A stretch of DNA of 60,000 bases from Adiantum capillus-veneris (GCA_014529385.2 CM043967.1:135171182-135231181); one strand, 5' to 3'; positions 44,280-56,370 are shown, counted from the first letter of the stretch. The notes: generated from the sequence alone by a model not told the origin. Numbers and translations are program-made.

Positions 44280-44535
44280 AGGTCACGTCCTCCCGGGCTT
44301 AGTCGCCAGCTGTCCAGCACACGCCTGCTCACTTTCTCTGATTTCAGTGAGCTTTGGCGAGCGTTCGCAGGTCGACAAAAATTTTGGGTGAGCTCGAAGA
44401 GCTTGGTCTGCTCAGAATTTTTATTTGGGCTCATATGCCTTATAGTCTTCTACGGTTTGTGCTATATAGCATAGGTTGTTCCCGCTCCGTTTATCCTATT
44501 TTTGGGCAGTTTTCACATCAGGTGCAACATTTACC

Positions 44536-47500
44536 ATGGCTGACAACAACAACACAGATGTGTTCAAGATGTTTGCTGCTGAGGACAGGTTGGATGGGGA
44601 CAACTACCCTATGTGGGCTTATATGATGCAACATGTTCTTGTGTCAAAGGGTGTCTGGAACATTGTGCAGGGCATTGATGTACGTCCTGGTTCTGAGGAT
44701 GTAGGCGATTTTGAGGATGTTGCAGGTCTTGCTACAAGGATTGCAGCTGTTAGAGTTGTTTTGCCTACGGCAGAACAAGCTCGTTGGGATGTTAAGGATG
44801 CGCAGGCTCATGCATTGATTGCGTTGTCTGTGAAGCGCACCATTGTTCGTCACATCCGTTCAGCAAAATCTGCAAAATAGGCTTGGGATATTCTAGCAGG
44901 TATTTATGCAAGCAGCAATGAGGCTAAAATTGCTTTGCTGCGTAAAGAGCTGGAGTCGAAGATTATGCATGAGGAAGATGATATGGAAACTTTCCTTGCT
45001 AGTGTCAAGGATATCAATGAGCAGCTTATTTTTGCAGGTGAAGTCATTTCAGATAGTTCCCTTGTGCAGACTGTTCTTGATGCCTTACCAGATGCCTACC
45101 AGACTTTTGCTAGTACTTGGAGACTGATGACCCAAGGAAATCCTGAAGTTGTCAAGTTTGATGCATTATGCACATTGCTGTTGCAAGAGTCACTTTCTAG
45201 AAAAGACAGGACTAGGCAACGTGCAGTTGAACAGGCTTTTATTGCTTCTCAAAGAAAGGGTGGTAACAGTAATGCAGCCACTTCTTATGGTTCTGCTGCG
45301 AGTGGCAAAAATTCTATTCCTAATGCTTCTGCTGGCAGTACTTCGTCTGGCAATTCTGGTGATAAGGGCAAAAAGAAGATGCGTTGCCATTATTGTAAAG
45401 CAATTGATCACTTGATCAAGTCGCGTCCTAAGTTGAAGGCCAAAGAGGTTAAGAAGAAAGAGGGTGGTTCCACTGCAAATGCTGGTTCCACTACAAATGC
45501 AGCCATTGTTGATTCTTCTGTGAAAGGAGACTGTGTTGCTGATGTTGATGCACAATGGGCTTTTAGCGCAGAGTGCACTTACAATCCTGTTGTCCATGAT
45601 GCATGCTTGTCAGTTGATCCTGATGCACATGTGTGGTATTTCGACAGTGGTGCTACAAAGCACATTACCTCACATCGTGAATTGTTTACCTCTCTTGAGT
45701 CTGTCCCTCATGGGAATGCAGTCACTTGTGCCAACAACGCCTCTTATGCAGTTCAGGGAGCTGGAAAGATTGTGCTCACTGCTGCTAATGGTAGTTCCTT
45801 CACACTTGTTGATGCACTTTATGTACCTGGGATCAAGAAGAATCTCCTGTCTGTATCCGCACTTGCTAGACTTGGACTTGTAGTCAAATTTGTGGATGAC
45901 AGATGTACAGTTCATGATCTCAGTTTTGGTGATGAAATTGTTGCATCTGGACTTTTGTGCCGTGGGCTGTATAAGCTCACTTTGTATGACAAGTGTGGAC
46001 AAAATTTTGCAAATGCTATTGCAGATTCAAGGGCTATTTCAGATGCAAAACTTTGGCATGCACGTTTTGGTCATCTGAATTTTGCCAGTTTGCTGCGTTT
46101 GCAAAAATATGGTATGGTTGCTTCTTTGCCGCCTCTTGAAGCACCTGTCAAACATGTTTGTGACGGCTGTATTTTGGGTAAGATGCAGCGTTCTAAGTTT
46201 CCAAAGGATGGTTCAGTTTGGGCCACATGTAGGTTGCAGCTTGTGCATAGTGATGTTTGTGGGCCCAAGCAAACTCCGTCCTTGGGCAATTACCTGTACT
46301 TCGTGACTTTCATTGATGATTACTCCAGGCATGCATGGGTATTTCCGCTTAAAGCGAAGTCCGAAGTTTTTATGTGCTTTAAACAATTTCTGGCTATGGC
46401 TGAAAATGTCTTGAAATGTACTATGGGCACCCTCCGTTCCGATCGAGGGGGGGAGTATATGTCTCATGAATTTAATGCATTTCTGGCTAGTCGTGGGATA
46501 AAACACCAATGCACAGTGCCTTATACACCTCAGCAAAATGGTGTTGCTGAGAGGAAAAACAGGTCATTGACAGAAATGGCACGATGTATGGTCAAAAGTC
46601 AAGCTTTACCGTATTCTTTTTGGCTTGAGGCCATCATGTGTGCCACTTATGTACTTAATAGGTGTCCTACGAAAGCTTTGCAATCTATTACTCTATATGA
46701 AGCATGGCATGATAGAAAGCCTTCTATTGAGCACATGCGTGTTTTTGGCTGTTTGGCATATGCTTTGGTGCCACAAGTGCAGCGCAGAAAATTGGATGAT
46801 AAGGCTGTCAAATGTATTTTTGTTGGTTATAGTGCTGAAAGCAAAGGTTACAGGTTGTATCATCCGCAAACAAAATGTATTCTGGTTTCATGGGATGTAG
46901 TGTTTGTGGAAGATTCTGTTCAGCCCTTGCCGCCATGTACTAGAGACAGTAATGTAAGCTCACAGGACATTTATGACACTTTGTTGCCTCTTTTCAGTGG
47001 TGGAAATACGAATGTAAGTTCCAATGAGGCAACTGTACAGCCTGTGGAGGTTTCTGAACATGTTCTAGATCAGCCTATTACTGATGCAGATGTACATGAT
47101 GTACTTGATGAGGAAAGGGCTGAAAATGAGCAGGCTAGAGGTATGCCAAAATGGCTGGTGCACACTTTGCGTGACAGTAAATTGGATGCACCTTTGTCTA
47201 GTCGTACTCATTCAGGCTCTCGCCATGCATCTTATGCATCAGATTGATATGCTTTGGCTGTGTCTAGTTTACATGATGTTGAGGAGCCTCTGTCTTTTGA
47301 TGAAGCACAGAATTCAGAAAATTGGATGGCTGCCATGCAATTAGAATATGATGCACTTATAGAAAATGACACATGGACTTTATGTGATTTTCCTCCTGGC
47401 AAAAAGGTCATTGATACGAAGTGGGTTTACAAGTTGAAACGCAAGCCCGATGGTGAGATCGATCGCCATAAGGCTCGACTTGTTGCAAAGGGTTATGCAT

Positions 47501-48822
47501 AGCAAAAAGGCATAGATTATGAAGAGACTTTTGCTCCCACTTGTCGTATGACTACTGTGCGTTTTGTATGTGCATTGGCAGCTCATTTTGGTTGGGATGT
47601 ACATCAATCAGACATTGTTACTGCTTTCTTGAATGGTGACATATTTGAGGAAGTTTATGTAACACAGCCTCGCGGTTTTGTCATAAAAGGACAAGAGGAC
47701 AAAGTGTGCAGATGTAAGAAGGCTTTGTATGGGTTGAAGCAATCTCCTCGTGCTTGGTATGAGAAAGCTGACACTCATTTGGTCAAACAAGGCTTTCGTA
47801 ACAGTCCAACAGAAAGCACATTGTATGTAAAGCGTGAGGGTGATGTACTTCTCATTGTGGTTCTTTATGTTGATGATTTGCTGATCACTGGACCAAATGA
47901 GAGACATGTTGCTGAATTTAAGGCTGATTTGAATGCTACTTTCAAGATGAAATATTTGGGGCTGTTGCATCATTATTTGGGTATACAGTTTAAGCAGTGT
48001 GATGGTGGTATTGCCTTGTGTCAGAAAAGTTACATGTAGACATTGCTATGTAAGTTTGGACTTGAGGATTGCAAACCTATTGCCACTCCCATGGAAACAG
48101 GTTTGAAGTTGAGTCTACATGATGCTGGTGATCCTGCTGATGTCACTCTTTACCAAACTGCTGTTGGCTGCCTCATTTATGTATGCAACACGAGGCCGGA
48201 TATTTAGTTTACAGTCTCACAGGTCAACAGATTTATGCATAGCCCAGGGTCTAAGCATTGGCAGGCTGTCAAGAGGATTTTCCGCTACCTTAGTGGCACT
48301 TTACATCTTGGCTTGTTTTATCCCAAGGGGGGATCATTGCCGCCAGACTTACATGCTTTTTCGGACTCAGATTGGGCTGGTTGTTTTGACACGCGAGTGT
48401 CCACAAGTGGTTTTTGTTTCATGCTTGGAAGTTCATGTATATCATGGTTGAGCAAGAAGCAACCTACTGTGGCCACTTTGAGTTGTGAGGCTGAGTACAG
48501 GGCAGTCTTCACAGCTACAGTTGAGTGTGTATGGCTCAGACGCCTTATGGCTGATTTGGGTGTTGGACAGGACACTGCCAACACTATCTACACTGACAGT
48601 CAGAGCGCATTGGCAGTTGCGAGGAACCCAGTTTTTCATGCTCGCACAAAGCACATTGAGGTGCATTACCACTATGTCAGGGAGAGGCTCTTAGCAGGAG
48701 AGATCAGCTTGGCTTATGTGCCAACACAGGACAACCTTGCAGATCTTTTCACAAAGGCATTGTCTCGTGAGAAGCTTGAAGCTTTCCGCAAAGCTTTGGG
48801 CTTACTCCCCTTTGTGGACTGA
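44536..48822 (+). pseudogene. Copia Gag-Pol polyprotein, five in-frame stops
   Basis: The ATG at 44536 (context ACCATGG) opens one frame to TGA at 48820-48822, 1428 codons, with no frameshift. Premature stops are TAG at 44878, 47500, 48037 and 48205 and TGA at 47245. Order: gag (RLDGDNYPMWAY), a zinc knuckle CHYC...H...R that has lost its last Cys (about 45385-45426), protease with DSGA at residue 370, and integrase with HHCC (LWHARFGHL, CDGC) and the DDE residues in HSDVCGP, RSDRGGEY and GVAERKN. Reverse transcriptase follows (TKWVYKLKRK, YVDD at residue 1111), then RNase H (SDSDWAGC, CEAEYRA, YTDSQSA) and the closing KHIEVHYHYVRE and DLFTKAL. With its stops it cannot make full-length Pol. 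Confidence 0.95.
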
Positions 48823-48885
48823 TCCTGTCCTCAGGGCATGGCACTTCCCTTTACTCATGTGCCAGCTCTCGTTCACCGCATCACT

Positions 48886-48897
48886 CCAGGGGGGATT
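48886..48897 (+). other. Copia polypurine tract
   Basis: CCAGGGGGGATT directly before the TGTTACC start of the 3' LTR. Confidence 0.9.
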
Positions 48898-49124
48898 TGT
48901 TACCATATACATGTGGTAGTGATGTGTGTGAACACACTAGGACCGCCGGGGCATTTTTTCCCTCTTTAGGAGGTTTTTTCCCCCGTGCATTGTATATACG
49001 CCCATCACTCTAGGGCTATCAATCTTTCCATTGCACACTAAGTAACACACTCTCCATTGTGTGCCTTGAGCTTCCTTCGTCTTCTCCAAGCTGTGTGTGT
49101 CTCTCTGCAACCCTAATTCCAACA
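48898..49124 (+). repeat. Copia 3' LTR
   Basis: Differs from the 5' LTR by GG for AT near position 51, one extra C in a C-run, a T to G and a T to C change near the end. Confidence 0.96.
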
Positions 49125-49536
49125 ACTATATCTTTAGTGATGACCACTTCAACCTTGTTTCCCTGAGTGTCACATATCTGTGCGGTTCCCTCTTCTTTAA
49201 CTGTGGATAGAATCTCGTAAGCTTTCTGAAAATCCACTCCGCAAGGCTCCTGCTCATAGAAGTCTCTGAGTCCAAGCCTGCGGTTGGCTTCTTTGGTCTC
49301 TGGTTTCGCGACAACATCATATGCTTCCTTAGGTAAGGTTGCAACTCCACTTGATGCCCCTCTTCACTCTTGAATCTGCTGGTGAAGACTGTAGTGTGAT
49401 GTTCTTCTAGTTGTTCTTTAGAGAGATATGTTGCCTTAGCTGCTTTGAATGAATCAGGGTCTAGTTGATATGCGGGTAGTTCTTGCAACTTCTCCTTTTG
49501 GTTGAGCTTCTTCTTGGCCCTCTCTGCTGCTTGCAT
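49125..49536 (-). pseudogene. Element B large protein, N-terminal part, cut by the copia element
   Basis: The ATG at 49536 aligns with the start of the D protein. An upstream in-frame ATG (49572) would add 12 residues. Residues in the first frame up to about 49350 (FKSEEGHQVE) match D residues 57-66. A one-base deletion then shifts to a frame reading LPKEAYDVV, GLRDFYEQEPCGVD and KAYEILSTV, which matches D residues 70-112. The copia element enters within the block matching D's VQITPQLIADAL. Taking out the element and one target copy puts the two halves back in one frame, so insertion hit a coding region. Confidence 0.75.
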
Positions 49537-49730
49537 GGCTCCTGTCCAGTGAATAGAGTGCAAAGTTAGCATAATTATCGGATTTTCTCTGAAATGTACT
49601 TTAGTCTAAAATGCTGACAATTTTCGTCCTATTTGCTTCAAATCAATTTTTGAACAAGCATAGATGCATAAAAACATGCAAGGAACAAAACTGTGAAGCC
49701 AAAACAATTTTTGCAACCAAAGTAAATAAT

Positions 49731-51569
49731 ACCGATTATTTACAACTGAGAAAATTTTTCAACTTTTTGCAAACTTTGGCTTCATAGGCTTGAAGTATAT
49801 ACCAAATACATGCTCTGAGTGAAATTTGGGCTCATTTGGATGCATAGGGTGAAAATGGTACCTGATTTTGGCTTAAGGTCCCTAAAACAGTAGATATAAA
49901 AGAAATTTGAGATTTTGAGCTCCAAATTGGTTCAAAGTTGGCTAGTGGGCTTAACACATCATGTACTTTGGATGTATGATGGCAAAATATCCAAACTTCC
50001 CAATTTTGGCTAGAAAGTAAATAATCGTGATTATTAATTTTTCTTCCAAATTTAACATTTTTTGGTACAAACTCGTTCTAGGCATTGTATAGACCCTGTA
50101 CATGAGATATAAGGTGATTTGGATCAAGAAATGTTGTCCATAACCCAAAAATTGGCTTGCAAAGACTTCTTTGCGTTTTTTGACAATTTTCCAAGTAATG
50201 GGTGGTCATTTTGGCTCATACTTGATTTTGGCATGTAATAGGTGTGTACACATGATAGGTGAGGCGAGGTGTCAATTTCCAAGAAAAAATGGTGCAAAAG
50301 TAAATAATCGCGATTATTTAGAACAGTGACAAATTCTTTGCAAAGCTTACAAATTTTGACCTAGACATATTCCATACACCTAAAACAAATCCTAAATTGA
50401 ATTTGGTTAAGTTTGGTCATGCCGGAGTCACTTTGTGCTTTATCGACTCTGAAATCATCATTTTTTGTGACTACACTGGCTGTTGGGTTGGTCGGTCAAC
50501 TTTGAGGCTTTGGACTTGTCCGCAACATAGTCGTGAAGCAGCTTCTCCAATTCTGGCTCGTTTGAAGTCAGTTTGACCCCGTATATCGAATTTGATGCTT
50601 TGTAACCTTCGAGCCATTTTCTGCTTTTCGAGGGCTTTGCTTGATGGATTTCACCAAACCAATCATATACATTGTATATAGACCCCATAAGCAAGCCCTC
50701 TGTGGAGTCATATCGGAATTCTGGCATTTGCCAAAAACCTATCTTTTCTACTGGGGACCCCCTCGACCCCTGTCGAATTGTCAATTGATGATATAGAAAG
50801 GTTCTATTATGTTAGGGCATGCTATGGTTAAATCCCATCTGATTTGGTCGAGCTAACATGCCGCTATGGTCAGTTTTTGGTCGTAGATCTTCGTGCACTG
50901 CTCGATTTCTAGGGTTTTTTCTAGGGCTTTAGACTAGCTACCGGCCGTAAAAATGGATCATTGACAAGTAAAGAACTTACCCCTCATGTCTCGTGTGAGA
51001 CGGTGATGAAAATGGTCAACTGTGGGCTCCAGAAAAGTCGCACGAAAGAGGCCGAAATCTCTCTTTGCAAAGGCTGCAAGTGAAAATGAGGTGGTTTTAG
51101 CCTACCTTGGATATCTGTACCCGGACTTCTCGAACCAATTTTACCCAGATTCCCCCATTAGTCCTACTAGGCCGTGAAATCTATGTTAGACTCAAAAATT
51201 TCCCTGATCGGATTCCTGTAGCTCATTCTGCAAGAATTTTGCAAAAGTAGGCTTGGCCGCCTAAATTAGGCTTCCCACTTCCATCTTCTGATTTCATTGA
51301 AAATTTTTGTACTTGTCTTCCTTGTCTTTATGATCACCATCGTGTCTTTCGTTTTTCCATCTGAGCTTTCTTGCTATTTATTATTAATTTTTGACCTGTT
51401 TATTTAAAAAAATGAAAGAAAATAGCAAAATGCTCTAAAAAATTAAAGTGAAAATCCAATAATTAAGAGAATCCATTGAAAAACACAGCTTCATTGTTTT
51501 TTGATGGATTTTTTTAAAAAAAGCCTCATTATCATTAAAAATGATGAAAAATATCCAAAAAAGGACTAT
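49731..51569. repeat. Long dispersed repeat R, right copy
   Basis: Matches 100-1949. It lacks the internal tandem duplication and has a 12-bp deletion in a TTTCTAGGG run and other small indels. Its right end abuts the broken integrase of T5 at 51570. Its left end merges into sequence of similar style upstream of element B's ORF (49573-49730), where another AGTAAATAAT motif lies at 49721. Three such motifs start at 49721, 50016 and 50299. Confidence 0.85.
50458..50784 (-). CDS. Hypothetical 108-residue ORF inside repeat R, right copy
   Basis: Same ORF as 827-1153, open and two residues different. Most of the few nucleotide differences between the copies in this stretch do not break the frame. 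No domain recognised and no start signal other than the ATG. See the left copy for possible origins. Confidence 0.3.
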   Translation of the reverse strand: MTIRQGSRGSPVEKIGFWQMPEFRYDSTEGLLMGSIYNVYDWFGEIHQAKPSKSRKWLEGYKASNSIYGVKLTSNEPELEKLLHDYVADKSKASKLTDQPNSQCSHKK

Positions 51570-54486
51570 AAGATTCTGTGATACCCTTAATGTTGGCGAT
51601 AGAAATATATTGGAAGTATGGCATCAAGACCATAAACAAGGTTAAAGGGTGTAGCATTTAAAGCTGTTTGGATGAAACTCAATAAGCCCATACATCAGAA
51701 TGGAGATTCATTTCCCGGTCCGTCCTTCTTGAACTAACCACTTTAGTCAGTACCGAGCTAAGAATTTTATTCGTATGCTCAGCTTCTCCATTTGCTTGTG
51801 GGTGATAGGGAGCTGATTTGTTATGGATGACCATAAACTCATTAAGCAAATACTCGATTACCTCATTGAGGAAATGAGTTTCCCGATCACTGACAACCTC
51901 TATTGGCAGTCCATATCTCATAAAAACATACTCATATAAGAATGCAGCAGTGGTTCTAGCATCATTCTTTTGAGTTGCTTTAGCATCAGTCCACTTGGTC
52001 AAATAGTCCGTAGCTACAATGATATACTGAGCTTGGGTTCTATAAGCTCTAGCCCCATTTTGCGAAATCTCTAGCCCCCATCATTAGTCTTAAGGGCATG
52101 CTATCTAGTCGTGTTGGCATTTTTACTCATTGACAAGCATCACACCTTCGAACATATTCTTTGGCATCTACAAAAAGTGTTGGCCACCATATGCATGCCA
52201 TCAAGATTTCTCTTGCGGTGGTCTCACTGGAAAAGTGACCTCCAGCTAATCCAGCATGTGCTTGTTCTATAATTGGAATACACTCCTTTTCATTTGCACA
52301 AAGACGCAAATGTTGATCTTTACCTCTCCGATACAATTGGTTCCCAATAAGAGCAAGGTTTCTTGCTCAGTTTCAATTGCTCTTTGACGACGTTTACTCA
52401 TATCCTCAGGAAATGTTCGGCCCGATAAGTAAGTAACTAGATAGTTACTCCACTTAGGAACATGTGACATTTGAAACAATGTTACATGAGGTATGGGTGT
52501 TTGTTTTTTATATTGAGGGAAATCCTTTACAAAAGATCAAACATCTCTCCTCATAGTCGGCCAAAATACTCCAAGTCTCAAGATCCGTTGCATAGTTTGG
52601 TCTTCCGCAAAGTGAAGTCCTACTATGGTAACATGTGCTTGACTTAGGTACTATTCTTTTTCTTCAAGATTAATGCATATGAGTAATATCCCGTCTTGAT
52701 TTCTTTTGTATAGCCTACCATCTAGTAATTGATACATAGCCAATTGTGATAGGAAGTGGTATTTGTGAATCCACTTGAGCTATTGTCATCAATGACACAA
52801 TGCTTTCCGACCATCTAGGTATCATTTCCACGGAGAACAAATAGGAATCTTGTAGATCATCATCTACCCCTTTAGGTGATTCTCCTAAACAATCCTTGAC
52901 AAATGATCTGTTCGTTGATGTGTAGTGCCCTTTTTTACAACCACAATGAAATCAAATTCGAGAAGAATGATGAACCATCTCACTATTCTCCCTGTGCTGC
53001 ATGGCTTATTGACCAAATACAACAAAGCTTGGTGGTCCACAAAGAACACAAACTTGTTGGCTAATAGGTAATTTCTATACTTTTTAATGGTATAGATCAT
53101 TCCTAATCCTTCTCTTTCGGTGGTGGTGTAATTCTTTTCCACATGTTCAATTGTCGGCTAGCATAAGAAATAGGAAAGTCAATTTTCCCATCTCCTAGTT
53201 GAGCTAGTATACAACCGATAGCAAAATTGGAAGCATCTATATGTATGTGGAATACCTTATTCCAATCTGGTGCTTTCAATATTGGAGCTGAGGTGAGAGC
53301 TTGCTTAAGCTTCATGAAGGATTCTTCACATGCCTCGGTCCATTCAAAGTGTGTAATGAAGCTATACATGGGTTTTGCAATTATAGCGTACATGTAGATG
53401 AACCGTCGGTAATATCCACAATGCCCCATGAAGGCTTGTACCCCCTTATTTGTTGGTTGTCTAGGCAACTCAGCAAAGACATGAATCTTCTCAATATCAG
53501 TAGCTATGCCATTTTTTGACACTATATGTCCAAGAAGTTTTCCTTGTCTACCCATGAATGTGCACTTTTCAAGATTTAAGAAAATCCTATAAAGTCCACA
53601 TTTTTTGAATACCTTTTTGAGGTGTTCAAAATGATCAGCCCGGATTGATGAATGTATGCATAGATCATCTATATATACTTCTAAGAATTTCCTAAGATAT
53701 TCTTTGAAAGCATGGCTCATCAACCTTTGAAATGTGGCTTGAGCATTAGTTAACCCAAATGGCATAACCCGATAGGCAAATATATCCCATTCTGTTGCAA
53801 AAGCAGTTTTATGATGATCATTTGGGTCAACCAAAAGTTGATTGTATCCCAAAAAGGTGTCTAAGAAGATGTAAGCTTCTTTTCCTGCAACTCGTTCTAA
53901 AACAGGCTCAGTTATCGAAAGAGGAAAGTTGTCTTTAATGGTAGCTGCATTCACCTTTTTGAGATTAACACACACTTGTAATTTCCTATTCTTCTTGGGT
54001 ACTATCACAATTGGAAACACCCAATCTGTGTGTTCAATTTCGTAAATGAATTTGGCTTCCTTTAGTTTTTAAATCTCTTCTTTTATCTTCCTGGCAAATG
54101 TTTCATTATATGTGTTTGGCCTTTGTCTACTTGGGTTTGCATCATCTCTCACGGGTATGGTATGTTGATAGATATCTGGATCAACAACCTTGAGATCCTT
54201 GTACGACCAAGCAGATATCTCGGTATTCCTTTAACAAGCTCAGCAAGAGCTCTTCTTCTTCTTTTGTTAGGTCATTCACAATGTAAGCCGGTCTACGCTC
54301 TTCTCCTGGTTCAGCCAAGTCTATCCTTTTAGCGTTTTCAAGTCCTTCGTAAGACTCGCCCTGTTTCTGTAGTTCTCTAACAGGTTGTTCGACTATGATT
54401 TTCCGATCTTGGAGAGTATACTTTTTGTAATGGGATAGAACACGCTGTCGGGTGATAATTGTACGAAAGGTGAGCCGGGAAGGCAC
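51570..54486 (-). pseudogene. T5 Ty3/gypsy Pol remnant: RT, RNase H, integrase
   Basis: Starts 5'-truncated at 54486 in the protease-RT spacer (YIVNDLTKEEEELLLSLLKEYRDI). Reverse transcriptase (54020-53150) is open and has PKKNRKLQVCVN, MPFGLTNAQATFQRL and an intact YIDD box (about 53670). RNase H follows (HIDASNFAIGCILA, then after a frameshift TTTEREGLGMIYTIKKY to 52885). Integrase has AGGHF and CDACQ zinc ligands (52336-52127) and VSDRETHF and NGEAEHTNK (52002-51679), with Asn-Gly after the second Asp replaced. The frame breaks at SDVWAY and homology ends at 51570, next to repeat R. Related to T2. No gag or protease is present. Confidence 0.85.
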
Positions 54487-54729
54487 CGGGCCCCTGGCTG
54501 TGAGAGGTGCAGCAAAACAAGGTGTAGCAGATGCAATTATCTACAACAGAGTTTAAAACAAACAGTCCATCTAATTTCCAGTTAATCGATAGAATCCATG
54601 GTTAATAAATCACTATGGAAGCTTAAATGCTCTTTACAAGAAGAAATCTGGCTTAAATCAGGTGCTTAAACAAGAAAATAATGAAGCTTTGCTTACTCTG
54701 CCTTCTGCTCCTCCCCGATTCGAATGGTT

Positions 54730-55200
54730 AATGGGCTTCGAGCAGGTTTAGGATGGCTAATTGAAGTTAAGCTTGAGGGTTTTAGTGGTTAATAAACTCT
54801 TAACTTTGGTAGTCCGGGCTTAGAGGGTTTTTGCTTATGAGCTTTGGAATCAAAGCTTAGCTTAGAATGGGTTAAGAGCTATTAAAGAGAGCTTACGAGG
54901 GTTTTAATGAGGGCTTAGGAGATTTGAGAGGTTTAATATGTCTTGAGGGCAAAATTGGGAGATTAGCGAGCTTAAGAGCTTGATTATGCGAGCTTAAGAG
55001 CTTAATTATGCGAGCTTAAGAGCTTAAGATCTTAAGAGATTATGAGGAGATTAAGAATTTAAGAGCTTACGATGAGCTTAAGCTTGAGGGCTCGGAGAGC
55101 TTAAGAGCTTGAAGGCTTAAGAGCTTAAAGATTATGAGGATTAAGAGCTTAAGATGAGCTTAAGCTTGAGGGCTCGGAGAGCTTAAGGATTGCTTGAAGA
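54730..55200. repeat. Degenerate GAGCTTAAG minisatellite
   Basis: Dozens of copies of GCTTAAGA and GAGCTTAAG at irregular spacing. Longer repeats include two copies of GATGAGCTTAAGCTTGAGG...GGAGAGCTTAAG at about 55073 and 55154. The core CTTAAG is palindromic. Confidence 0.85.
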
Positions 55201-55307
55201 TAAAGAGGAGGAGACACAAGATGATGAGGTGAAGAGGAAGAAAATCACACGATTCCCCTCTTTTTTGTAGGTTGCATGCAACCATTTTTCTTGCTAAAAA
55301 AAGCGAC

Positions 55308-55333
55308 ACCCATTAGCGACATCGCTAATGGGT
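55308..55333. repeat. Perfect 12-bp inverted repeat, 2-nt loop
   Basis: ACCCATTAGCGA, CA, TCGCTAATGGGT. The TAGCGA/TCGCTA core is shared with an inverted repeat in the T4 LTRs and with motifs at the CACTA end. Confidence 0.95.
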
Positions 55334-56264
55334 CCCTTCCCTTGGTGACGTGGCAAGGCCGATTTCGTGCAGCGCGGATTTCGGCCGGAGTGGCACCAAA
55401 GTTGATCGCACTGGCGTTTTGAGCGTATTTGCTTCTTCAGCGGGCTCAACCGAGCGTCCTACCATGCACTACAAGCGCATCTCACTCCCTTGCGCCCTCT
55501 TCTTCGCTACCTGCACGCCATGCCTATCTTTGTTTCACACTCTATTTTTTTTCTATCATTGGGTGACCATTCCCCTTTTGAATATGTTGGGCAGCCCTTT
55601 GCTTATTTTGGGCGCCCATTGAACCCCTTTGGGCGGCTGTTAAGGCGGTTACGTCGCTAGCGGAAGCTAAATAGCGAGAACTCAATCAACAACAGAATTT
55701 GTCAGACGAGGACGAAGCTTGACCCGCAGGCGCATGGAAACAACTAGGTGGGTGTCAAATCACCTACTCGACCTTCTAATGACAATCACTACTAAGGAAA
55801 TCAAATCTAAGTTCTAAAATACGCAAGTGACTGAAATCCGTACTACGAACGAATGCTATACGAAACAGGATCTAGAATCATTGAATCGATCTCAAACTCA
55901 AGGGGAAGTCTATACACTAGGTAAGAACAACACCCTAAAGACTTGAACTGCAAAATCAACCTATAACCACTCCGTGCGGCAAACGCGTATGAAGACAGGC
56001 CGAAAAATACAGGTGACCGAAACTTGACCCCGATGGTACTAATGCGTAGCTCTACTCGTTGTGGTTCTATAGATATGCTGCACGCTCTATTTCGACACAC
56101 GAGTTGGAAGAAAACTCACACCGAAGCTCGTAGGAACTTACCACACATAGAAGCCGATAGCGCCCACTCTTGGTATCTGTGCGTAGCTCTCACCGTTGCT
56201 AACACAATGGCGGTGTCGCTTCTCCAATGGCGGCCCCGTAGCTCGCGTAGCAAGAAGATAAGAC

Positions 56265-56288
56265 ACTCTCTCTCTCTCTCTCTCTCTC
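56265..56288. repeat. (CT)n microsatellite
   Basis: Short CT run inside the element D LTR. Confidence 0.95.
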
Positions 56289-56357
56289 AGACACAGTCAC
56301 GGCGCTCAAAAAACTCACTTTGATTAATAATTGAATCTCCTTAGGTTACAAAACTTT

Positions 56358-56370
56358 GGCTTATATACCT
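56358..56370 (-). promoter_or_regulatory. TATA box in element D LTR
   Basis: Minus strand AGGTATATAAGCC. It matches the box of element B in flanking bases and in distance from the LTR start (209 against 212 bp). Confidence 0.6.

Larger units (their letters stand above)
44040..49124 (+). mobile_element. Ty1/copia LTR retrotransposon, full length
   Basis: A 5.1-kb plus-strand element with 226/227-bp LTRs, a perfect initiator-methionine tRNA primer site, polypurine tract, one polyprotein frame and a 5-bp target duplication with one mismatch. The LTRs differ by four substitutions and one indel (about 98% identity), so insertion was fairly recent. It sits inside the coding sequence of element B in the opposite orientation. 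Confidence 0.96.
54487..55637. other. Noncoding stretch with CTTAAG-rich repeats and a perfect hairpin
   Basis: No gene. It contains the degenerate repeat at 54730-55200 and the inverted repeat at 55308-55333. The 55334-55637 part is GC-richer and has no recognised origin. Confidence 0.5.

Noticed and set aside
44536-48822. Programmed readthrough or recoding of the TAG codons
   Set aside because: Five stops scattered across gag, the RT start, RT and RNase H fit decay by cytosine deamination better than regulated readthrough, which usually uses one site.
100-51569. The two R copies as LTRs of one 51-kb element
   Set aside because: The ends lack TG...CA, the left copy is internally duplicated, no target duplication is visible, and each copy is adjacent to its own gypsy remnant.
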